Shown here: one piece after another, positions 37,801 to 49,800 of the stretch
Position numbering within the stretch: the stretch's first letter is position 1
Layout: each line of letters begins with the position of its first letter
NCBI GenBank assembly: GCA_021014325.1
Contig: CM037463.1
Coordinates: 2,344,001 to 2,408,000 of the forward strand
DNA length: 64,000 nucleotides
Reading direction: 5' to 3'
From: Plazaster borealis
Lineage: Eukaryota; Echinodermata; Asteroidea; Forcipulatida; Labidiasteridae
Notes under the pieces: model-generated
Seen by the model: the letters and a program-made list of their open reading frames with translations, nothing else
Told to the model about the DNA's origin: nothing
Database searches by the model: none
Made by a program: the position numbers and the translations under genes

Positions 37801-40800
37801 TTCAATAGCGTCAGCGTGCCTAAAATTATACATTTTTCAAAGTCTTGATACTTTCATTCAAGGGTTTTTGTTTATGTTTACTGCTCGGAACAGTCAAGAT
37901 CCCGCCTTCAATCGAGAGATTTGCAATAAATTATCGTAATTGGGGATGTAGGCCTACATACTCGGCTCCAACAAGTTGAGCTAAATAACTGTGTGGGGAA
38001 TTATTAGCAATAAATTACGACCTAAAGGAACAGGTTCACAGAAGAGAGGACAGTTTGTGGGGATAAGAACACAGAAACTCAACAGTTATACATATAACTA
38101 TTTCAAATAAAAGCCAAAGGAAACGTCCAAGACGAACCTTGACATTTTTATGAAAAAATTTCTCTCAAGAGATGAAATGGTATTAAGAGGACCCCTTTGT
38201 CAAAAAGGATCTGAAGCAGAAGTATTGGACTTTTTGGCCCGAAAATAATTCCGCCGGACGAAGTGGGCCCATGCCAGCAGCTCAGACGAAATAATTATTG
38301 ATGAAAGTAAAACCTAAGATTAGGAAATTGGAGTGTCCAAACCACAGTTGATTTATTTTTCATAAAACAACGTTGTTCACTCGGGAAAAAAACTACTATT
38401 TTAAAGTTTCTCAAGGTAAACAAAGCTAACTAATCTTTACTAAAAGTTTACAACTGTTGCAATGATTTTCAAGCTAGTTTTAGTTTGTTGTACCTTAGCA
38501 AATTGTATAGCAACTGGAACTAGAAACAAGTTAAATTTTATGTCAGCGCTGGGTAATGTTACGAACACAGCAGACGGGTGATGATTGCAAGTGTAAAAAC
38601 AGTCATAGAGGGCGCAATTCCTAAACAGCGCCCTCTTTTAAATCAGCGTTTTTTCCCACAATTTGTGACGCGTATCGTTGAATGTGTAATATTTTAACTG
38701 ACAACCAAGTTTTATGGGCCAAAAGATGACGTTGAGACATGCCCGACATATTTTAAAGGTATTTTTACCGATTATTGTAGTGAAATCTGTCGATGTCTGG
38801 GTCACATAGTGTTTTAAACCACTGTGAAATGCCATCATTTCAACCTCCTTAAATTTGGAACCCTAGTTTCAGACTGTTTTGTCTGCAATGACTCTCACCC
38901 CTTGGAATTGGAGAAAGTAGAATAGTTTGTAAATAAACAATGTGTACCCACGTCATTGTTCGGCTGTTTGTATAGTAATAACAGTTGAATATCTTTAACT
39001 GACATTCAAACTTACAAAGTAATTGATTTTATTTGTTGCATTTGACCTTGAGAAGAACTGCACCAAATTTTATTAGCTCTTTTTATCGTAAGCAAAGTAT
39101 CAGTGCTTCCGGAAGCAGGGAATCTCGCGCTTACGTCAAGCGTATTTCACAGGTTAGCAGGGAGTTTTTGCTGATGCATGCGTACTGCACATGTACACCA
39201 CAAAAGGTGCAGTTGAGTTTGTAACAGACCCTCATTAGGAGAAATAGCACGCAAATGAAATGGGCTTTCTTTGGACATTTGCAAAGGATTTCCCAACTGT
39301 CGCTCCATCAGCGATGCCATTAGGAATGCAGTAATAGCAGTATCGTTTTGAATGATTTTTCTTGTTGCATTATTTTTTCTTTTCTGTTTTGGAACAGATG
39401 AATTGGAGTTGGAGAGAGATACTTCACATTATCACTTTCTTGGCCGGAAAAATGAAACTGGAAAATCAAGCAATATCAACGACAAAGAGAATTTCTCTAT
39501 TACACAAGTAAGTATGAACAGCAAGTGTATTGCATGACAATATTGACTTGCTTAAGGGGAATGTGAATCAATGGACTCCTTAGTATGTAACAAAATATGC
39601 ACTGAACTTCATATTCTTTATGTACATTTAGTGTAATACAATATAAATATTTACTAGCTTAAGGGGTATGTGAATCAACAGACCCGTTTGTAACAAAATG
39701 TGCACTATTCTTCAAAATGGGGCGTCAAAATCACCCACTTCTACAACTATTATACAACACTGCCCCTGCTTAAATTTGGAGATAGCTTGAAGGAGTTTTA
39801 CCGTGTAACACCAGAGGCTGAGACCTGCAGCTGGGTCCCAATTTCAAAGAGCTGCTTCAGCAGAAAAAAAACAATTTTCTGCTTAAGCAGCAATGAGCAG
39901 GATACCAGTCCAACATTATACACGTGACATTGCAGCTTGGCTGGTAACCTTATTCTGGTAAGCATAATTTTTTGTGCTCAGCTACTTTTTTGTGCTTAAG
40001 CAGCAATGAGCAGGATACCAGTCAAACATTGTACACTCGACGTTGTGGCTTGGCTGGTAACCTTATTCTGGCAAGCATAATTTTTTGTGCGTAGCTACTT
40101 TTTGTGCTTAAAGGTAATGTACACTTTTGGTAACAGCTCAAAATCAGTGTCCACATTTTGTGTGATTCAACATATGCATGAACAAACAAACCTGTGAAAG
40201 TTTGAGCTCAAGTGGTCACGAGAAAATAGTGAAAAGAGACCTTATGTGTTCTCTGTTTTTTCAAACATCAAGTTTTTATCGCACGTGATAAAAACTATTG
40301 TTTTACTTATTTCTCAGAAACGATAGCATTTTAGGCAGAAATATTTTAAGGAACTCTTTCTACCATTACTTACTTTAAACCATTTAAGTTATGTGTGAAT
40401 CTGAGAAAATTTGTGTTTTTCGATCTTACCAATAGTGTACAGGCCTTTAAGCAGCTGTACAAAATTGGGGCCTGTCTGAAGCACCTCAATCTGAGCATTT
40501 GGTCTTGCTAACTAGCCATACAAAGTAGTAGTAGTACTTCTGATACTTGTTTATATGTCAATGGAAAACAAAGTATGGTGCCTAACATTTAGGACCCTCG
40601 GTAATACCATTTTTTATTTTGTTCCTTGTAGAAAGCAATGCAGATCATAGGATTCACAGATGAGGAGATCTTAGCTATATATCAGCTGTTAGCCAGTGTC
40701 CTCAAGCTTGGCAACATGGAGTTTAAAGCCTACATCACCATGAATGGCACAGAAGGAGTCAAAATTACCAATCAAGAGGGTGAGGTGCTTTTAGATTCTA

Positions 40801-43800
40801 ACATTTTTTTAAAGGCTCAAGACTTGCACTAAAAAGCTACACATTTATAACAGTATTCAACTGTTACACACTGTGATTGGTTCCATGTTGTTTTTTCACA
40901 CCCCAGGGGGCAAATGTCACCTGAGGCAAAGCCGAGGGTGCCATTTGTCTCTGAAGTGGGGTTTTGAAGCCAAGGATTCTCAGAAACGTGAATTTAATCA
41001 CTTTACTAGCCAAGAACTCCATGGAGAGAAGACAAGGAAGACAAGCCTTGAGCGTCACTGAGTGACGGATATGTGCGCTATATAAAAAGCCACTATTATT
41101 ATATTATTAAAGGAAGGAATTTTCAGTACATTGCTTTAACGCATGAAGGACTTGCACAGTCTATACTCATTAAATGCTTTCCAAGTCCTGCCGAAAAATA
41201 AATACAAAATGGAATCCATGACCTCTTGCATAAGAGAGCAGACCGCTAGACCACTGACCTCACCTTGTGACCAGGGCCCAATTTCATCAAGCCTGTAAGC
41301 ACAAAAACTTGCTGAGTGCAGACAAATCTTGCTTAGGAGAAACTGGTTACCAGCCAAAATTCCATAAAGTTTACATTGTTTTGACTGGTCCCCCACTAAT
41401 TTGTTTGCTTAGCAAAGAAATTTGCTAAGCAGTATTTTCTGCTAAACAGCTTTATGAAATTGGGCGCTGAGGTTGGTTTGAATCCTATGATCAGCACCTG
41501 GTACTCTTCAACCTGGGCCAAGTTCGCGCAAGGACTATCGTTGACCATACTTTGACTACATCAGGCCGAACTCTGTCTAGTCGACGATAGTTGGACTACG
41601 CTAGTCGACTATTTGTGCAGACTATTTGGCCTACTGGGCTTGGTTGAACGTTGGTTATCAATAGCCGTTTTCATAGCACAGTGCAGAGTGGACCAGTTAT
41701 CAGAAAATGATAATGCAAGTTGAGCCGGTGATCGTTGACATGACATGACTAGAGTCGTTCGCACTTCAACTTATGTGCGTATGCCTTATGTATGTCACTA
41801 AACAACCACTAGTTAACCATTGGTCCTTGGGCGAACTTGACCTGGTATTTTTGTTGCTGTTGTTTTTCAGATCTAGATGATGTGTGTGAGATGCTTCAAT
41901 GTGAACGTCATGACGTGATGCATGCCCTGACTAAGAGGACCGTACGAGGGGGCAAGGGGGATAAGGTTATCACCGCCTTGAGTGCATCCCAAGCAGTCTA
42001 TGCTAGAGATGCACTCTGCAAGGCACTCTATGATCGACTCTTTACTTGGATCGTCAGAACAATCAACGAGAGCATCAGGGTAAAATTTACAATGGTTAAA
42101 CCTTAACAATATTTTTTATTTGTACTTATTTATTTATTTATTTCCAGGCAGTACACATACAGTACATACAAAGAACTTACAATCTAAATAGGACCACGGA
42201 GAACAAGCCTGCCAATCCTAATGAATATACGATACAGGCCTGTGACTTGTCAGGATTTTTTCTGATTTCAATTTTTTTTTATAACACATTGCTATTTTTC
42301 TTGAAAGTTATGAACATACATTGAAAGACATAGCCCTATTGTGTTCAAACCTTTAGTTTTCCATTTACAATGTACATGTAGGTAGAGTGTCTGTAAATCT
42401 CTAAAATGTAACAACCTGGAATTCCAGGTGGTTTCATCTCTAGATCAGGAGGAGACTGTCATGTATTTTTCTCTTCTCATCTTCGGGAGAATGCTAGACT
42501 CTGATGCTGATGCTGAGACTTTCGTGTTTAGGAGGATCCAAATAGGCCTGGCCGACTAGTGAAATTCACGACCCAACTAGTCACGCTTCAATTAGTTGCG
42601 ACTTTGACACCTTTTGCGACTATTTTTTCAGTAGTCGTTGCGGCGTGGTTAACTGGGTAGTTGAAAAGTAGCAATGGCGACTAGACATAGCAATCAATAA
42701 TACGACTTTGACACTAGTCACCTAGGCCTAGTCCAATCCACGCTTTACCTTTTTACTCTTCGCAGAACCAACACTTCTTCTAAAAGTGATTTAATTCAGA
42801 TAGTTGTTACCTGTAAGCCTACTCACTTCATAGATCTATACTGTGATTTACTGCTGACTGTTAACTTTGATTGATTGTCATCTCCTTAGGTCAAGATAGG
42901 TGGGAGAAAGAAAGTCATGGGTGTCCTGGATATCTATGGATTTGAAATCTTTGAGGTTCGTTGTAGATAGTTGTCTTTGTACCCCTTGGTCACATGTTTT
43001 TATCTTACCATACAGTATGACAACTTGTGATATCAAAACATGTGGCGATTTTATGTTTTTCAGCACCTCACCAAAAACTTAAATAAGGAAATAAATCAAT
43101 GACAAAGTAGAATTACCTGTTGCAAACGGCTTACCAACCAAAAGGACCTGTGCAAAAAAACAGTTAATGGCCTGAGGTTTAGACCCTAGCAGAATCTTTC
43201 TTGAAGGCTAAATCAGATAAAGACTGCTAGGGTCGAAATGTCAGGCCAATAACTATTTTTTGTAAGTATTTATAAAATGACAATACAAAATATATGTACA
43301 ACAAATAAAATTGAATTAATTCATTACAAATATAAATAAATTAGTAGAATGAAAACACAGGGGAAAAAATAAGTTTGTACCCATTTGAACGGAATTTCTT
43401 TTAGGCTTGACTTTGAAAGTCAGAGGATCAAAATTTAAATATATAAAAATAAACGGGATTATATTTATAACACAGCTCCAAATACCTTGTAGAAAAAACA
43501 GTGAGCACTTTGAGACACCCACGGTTGTGATAAAGCGCTATATGAGAACTGCATATTATTAGTAATATTATGAGTGAAGAGTTGGCAAAGGCACCTGTAC
43601 TTAAAGTGTTACACCTGTTTGTTTTCCCCTCATTAGTACAACGGGTTTGAGCAGTTCATCATCAACTACTGTAACGAGAAACTGCAACAGATCTTCATTG
43701 AGTTAACACTACGTAATGAGCAAGAGGAATACATCGTGGAAGGGATTGAATGGACGCACATTGATTACTTCAATAACATCCCTATATGTGAACTTGTAGA

Positions 43801-46800
43801 CAAGGTAGGGGACCTTAAGCTGCACTTACTTCAGGCATGAGAATCTTCCGGGATTTTTCTGGATTTCCGGATTTTGACTTCAAAATAGTGGTCTCCGAGT
43901 TCATTGTGAATTTGATTTCAAATTTCGGGTGTAGGGTGTGGGGGGGGTATACCTGTATATTGTGCTAATATTTCGTCTTTAATCAGAAATTGTAAGTTTA
44001 CCTTTGTAAGCATATAATTATCGCAGCACGTTAACAATTGCCGCCCGGCGACTTCCATGTGCATTATGCAGTGAGATCAATGGATATGTGTAGCCTTCTC
44101 TCATTCCTCGCTTCAATCACGGTGCGGTTTATTAATTGTTTAACCGTAATATGTTTACTGCTGCAGCAAAGGAACATGTGTGGAGACTTTGAAAAGTCTT
44201 CTGACAACAGTTCACTGAGTGCGGCTCTGATGCCTGAGTCACCTGGCCCAAAATCCAGACGCATTTTTATTGTTAGATTTTTCAGATTTTTTTAGTACGA
44301 AATGGATTTCCGGATTTTTCATCAACGCCATTTCTCATGCCTGTTACTTACTTAATCCTCTTGGTCCCCAGTGGGACATAAGGCGGCAATCAACTGACGC
44401 CACTCCAGTTCTCATATAACTTGTGCTGTCTTAGATGTTTCAAGCATGGTGCGGACATTCCACGCTCCAAATGAACTGTAGTTTAAGGCCCTCGAAAAAT
44501 CTTAATCCAGATCCCGACTTCCCTGAGTGGGCTTTCATCTGGAGCTGTCATGTAGCCAATAGGTTGACTGGAGTTCTCTACTGGGCCTGTAGACGTTTTG
44601 TTTGTAGTAATTGCGGTTTCTGTAACGTGGTGGTTTTTTTGTGTGGTGGAGTTGTTAGCACCATGCCTGACTCCAAACGAGGGCCAACTTTCAAAGAGCT
44701 GTTTAAGCAGAAAATATTGCGAACAAATTTGCTGCTAAGCAAAAATTAGCAGGATACCCATAACATATTGTACATGTGACATGGTATTTTGGCTGGTAAC
44801 CTTACTCTGGTAAGAATAATTCGTTTGTGCTTAGCTACTTTTTGTGCTTAAGCAGCTCTACGAAATTGGGCCCTGAAGGATCTGGCCCTGGAGCATTAGC
44901 CCCCATCGGTATAGCCTTCAGGGTCATTGAAACACACATGTAGATACTGAAGACGGCAAATGAATAAATTGCTCTTTAGTAAAACAAATACAAGAATTTA
45001 CATTTCAGTGATTCTTCATTTCTTTTTTACTAGAGGATTGGAATTAATTGTGCCCTGTTTTTTGATTTGCAGAATAAAGCAGGAATCCTAGCCATGCTTG
45101 ATGATGAATGCCTAAGACCGGGTGACGTGACGGATGAGACATTCCTCAACAGAATAAACACCTCGAATTACATCTTTGGACATAAGCACTACGAGAGCAG
45201 AGCCAAGCTCAAGTCAGATAAGACCATAGATCATACGAGCTTCAGGCTGCAGCACTATGCTGGAGCAGTAAGTATTCTTAGATGATGTAAAACCACAAGG
45301 GAAACGGACTGGGTACATTTTTAAAACAATTTTGGGTTAAACAACAAAAACGTGACTAAAGGAGGACTTGAACCTGCGACCTCGGGATTAACGTGCTGGC
45401 TCTACCTACTGAGCTATCTAGCCTTAATGTTGGCGGTCTCCCTATTTAGTCAATGTCTTTGTTCGGGTGCCAGTCAGAAGCCATTCAATTGTTAAGTGCC
45501 TTGTAGCAAGGGATCACACCCAAGTTAACGATAAAATCTGTGAAGTGGCAGCAGAGGGTTCACCTTAAAGGGATGCAACTTTTTATTTCAAATATCAAGT
45601 AATAAACCATAAGGGAAACTAACTGGGTAAGTTTTAAAATAATTATGGGTTGAACAAAGGAAAATTGCAGTTACAGGTTGAATGGCTTCTGACTGGCACC
45701 CCCGAACAAAGACATTGACAAAATAGGGGTCCCGCCAACATTAAGGCTAGATAGCTCAGTTGGTAGTGCCAGCACATTAATCCAGAGGTCGCAGGTTCAA
45801 GTATAAAACAATGAAACTCTCCATTCGATAAACTAATTGCGTATTCACAGTGTCTCGAGCGTTAACTAGCTGTTACGGCCAAACCAAAACCGATGGTTAT
45901 AACTCCTGATGCTTGATTTGAATTGTGAACAAGTTTGAAATCCTACTTCAATTTTCATGAGTCTAAAAGGTTCAAGTCTAAAACATTTAACCCTCGGTAC
46001 AATTTCATCATCATCATTTCAACCTTGGTGGACCTTCATCATCTGTGATAGAGACAGATAATTGATGGTGCCCTCAGACATTCTTGTCATTCATGGGGGT
46101 TTTTATCTCGGAGATGCTTTCATTTACATGTATTGTATCTTCAAGTAGGACTTGCAGATAGGTTTTTTGCCGTGTGCCAGTAGTACCAAGTTTTGGTTCC
46201 GAGAGTGAATTTGAAATTTGGATGAAATAGTAGTGGCCTGCTGCGCATTGTCAGCGCTCTCTAACTTTTGTGGATACAATTTACAAATCTTGACAAGAAA
46301 TTTTATGTTTCTGTTTGTTTTCTTTTTGCCAAGGTAACGTACGAAGTGACTGGTTTCATCGACAAGAATAATGACCTGCTCTTCAGGGATCTATCGGAGT
46401 TGATGTTCAAATGTGAACATATACTACTACAAGAGATGTTCCCAGAGGGTAGCCCAAAGTACGCATCCAATAAACGGCCAATCACTACAGGCTCACAGTT
46501 CAAGGTTGGTCCTGCCACCACCCTCCTTCCCCCACTCTCCTAACCCAATCGCAAGGTACTAAGTGGACACTCAAGAAGAGGATCTGAAAGAAAAAATATC
46601 CTCACGATCTCACTCTACCATTTACACTTCTACTGACGCAATCATCACAATGGCTCCTTTGGTCACCATTAAATATATTCACCAGACACTTACCCCCGTC
46701 ACAATTACAAAAATTGTGAATATAATAAACAGACAGACCCCACCCATAAAACGTGTAAAAACTATTTTCACATTCTTATATTTTTCAAGTCATTAGTCAT

Positions 46801-49800
46801 GAAGTGTCACTGAATTGGACAGTGCCATCATTTATTTTTACCATGGGATAAAAAGAGGAACATAACAAAGTAGAAGGGTACTCATTCGTGTGAATAGTTT
46901 CTGGGATATTTTGAGGAACAAAGTTAAAAAGTTGAACTATAATAAGCACAGGGGGGTCTTGCGTAGGTCTAAAATAAATCCTAACATGGTGTGGTTTTTG
47001 TATTTTGTGTCTTTTATGGAAAAAATAGGGGCAGGCCCATCATTTTTCAAAAATGAGAATCCTAGATTCCTTCAGTCAGGCATGATATTCTTCCTACTTT
47101 AGTCAGATTTATGTTTTTTTGCCTTGAAAAATTCTGCAAAATTGTGATTAAATAGCCTGAAAAGTCTACTAAAGCCTACACCATGTGCACATGTAGGTCA
47201 GCCCTTGTACTCTGTAAAATGTTCCTACTTTTTCCCAAGGACCAAATATCATGCCTGTTGGTGCATTCTTTGTCAGGATTTTTCCAGAAGATTTCCCTTT
47301 GTCTCAATGTTTTCCTTGAAGAGATTGAAGTGACTCCATTGCAAGAAAGACGTAACCCACAGTGTGTCAGATCCTTTCATTTGTGTTGATGTAAACAGCT
47401 TAGAAACATGCATTGACATTGGTCCATAGACCTTTTTCATGCAGCCACCATCTTGGTCGTGTTCCCTGTATCCAATAACAGTGCTAAATGCCAATAGTCC
47501 ATGCCCAAAAAGGAACCAGACTATTTCTCCTTCCAGCCTCGGTTTGGTTACATTGATTTGAGTGAGAGAAAATCAAGATGGCCGCACCATGATTAAGGTC
47601 TATTAGTTACTGTGGGCAGACCCAGTCTGTGTACTCATTTTCAGGATTGTTTACAGGTGTCAAATGCAACTCCTTTAATTGATTGATTTTGTTTGTTTGC
47701 TGGTTCAGGTTTCCGTATCACAGCTGATGAAGAACCTCCTTGCCAAAGAACCCAACTATATCAGATGTATCAAGGTAAAAATAGAGCAATTAGGATTTTT
47801 TGATGACAGGCAGGGTTTCCCCGGGTTTTTTCAAAACTGTGGGGCATTCTGGACCCAAATTTGTGGACGTTTGGCCGAAGCACGCTGAATTGAAACAAGG
47901 TCTTTGGAATGTTTTCTACTTGGTGTTAATCTTGGTTTTAAAAGCCATACTGTGCAATCTGGAGCATTCTATGTTGTTTTATCTTGATGTTTTTTGTGAA
48001 ATTATAAATGTTAAAAAAAAAAAAAATGTTATGCGTATCGACAGAAATTTTGCGTATCAGCACGCAAATTGCACGTATCGGCTTGACACGCTAGCTTGTG
48101 CATGGGGAGAACCCATGCAGGTATGCTAAGTTTTTAATTATGATACCCATTATACAGCACCTTGTAAGGGTTTACAAGGTGATGCGGTGCAATCTGCAGC
48201 CAACCATGCCAGAAATACCGGGGCGAAAGATGTCCTCTATTTCCTAAAAAAATTTCTATTAATTTGGATAAAGAGAAGTGATAATCCTGATTATCTTAGC
48301 AAACAAGATGTTGCAAAAAAATAGTTAATGGCCTGACATTTTGACCCTAGCAGAGTCTTTCTCGAAGGCTATAGAAAACGAGATGGTTTTAGAAAAAATG
48401 TTAATTAAGGTTTCAATTCATTTCAGCCCAATGATTACAAGGAGAGTATGAAATTTGACAGGGCACTCGTCCGGCATCAAGTGCGATATCTGGGGTGAGT
48501 AATGAAACAAAACAACAACCCTTACCCCCACAGCCTCATTTGTACAGAGTAATAGACTGCAAGTCTCGCTCGTGTTAAAACATTTGGACCCGTTAAAGTG
48601 CTTGAGTTTGTTTCCTTCACGTGTTAAAGCAATGAACGTGGGACCAAAGTGGTCCCCAAAAAGTTTGAATACGCGCGAAACTTGCATGGTCTATTCCAGT
48701 ATGAATTCCTGCTTAAAAACACAGTATAGGAGACTGCTTTGATACAAGGTTTGCCCTTAACTTTTTCAGTGACTAGCCAGCAGGACCAGTAAGCTTGTCA
48801 TTTCAGTGGTTGGTTAGCTTTTTCACTTGTCCATATTTCATAATAAATTGGGATGCTTTCCAACACTGAGCTAGCCAGCCGGACTACTTAGAGTGAAGTT
48901 TGAATGGTCCTCTGGTGTATTAACTGGCATTTGGCCAGCGGACCAGTGTTAGGGAGAAAGCTGTATACAAACTTCTGTTAAGGCAAATAACTTTAAATGC
49001 TTTGTAACTACTTTAGTGATGGACGAAAGTGTTCAGTAAAGACGGTGTAAGTCTTGCAAGTTTCTGAACATTTTGGGGAACCCTTGGTGGAACCGAAGGA
49101 AACAAACTCGCACACTTAAACAATTCCTCATTTACTCACTTTGACATCTTTTAATTTTGGTTATTTATCCCCCCCCCCCCCAGATTGATGGAGAATGTAA
49201 GGGTCCGGCGAGCAGGCTACGCTTTCAGGCAGTTGTACGAAATCTTCCTGAAACGTTACAAGATGCTGTGTCCTGCAACGTGGCCCAACTGGCGTGGACA
49301 ACCCAAGGATGGGGTGAGGGAGATCTTGAACCACCTCAAGATATCCAAGGATAAGGAAGAGTTTGCCTATGGGCGGACTAAGATATTCATCCGTAACCCC
49401 CGCACGGTAAGTACTCACTGATCATTTTCATTTATTTATTCTGGTTGTGAAGCCAAGGACTCTCAGAAAAGCAAAGTTAATCACTGTACAAGCCAAGAAC
49501 CCCACGGAGAAAAGACAAAGTTCTAAGGAAGTCGTTTGGGTTGGCGTAGTGGTATCTTTCCTCGCCTTCCACCTCTAGGACCCCAGTTCGATCACGCTGG
49601 GGGCACTATGTGGATTGGGTTTTCAGTCCCTACCTGACTGCGTAGGTTTTCCCTGGAATAATTATTTGGGGTTTTCCTTCCACATCTAAAACTGAAACTT
49701 CCTTCCTTGTCTTCTCTCCATGGGGTTCTTCCCTAATACAGTGATTAAGTTCGCTTTTCTGGGAGTCCTTGGCTTCACAACCAGAGTAAATGAAATAAAA

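Noticed and set aside
44038..44295. Alternative exon in intron 12 with CTGCTGCAG acceptor
   Set aside because: It lies inside a 512-base MITE bounded by CAGGCATGAGAA; the frame has no myosin similarity.
46563..46796. 77-codon frame after exon 14
   Set aside because: Intronic, no similarity, and the exon 14 donor at 46,505 precedes it.
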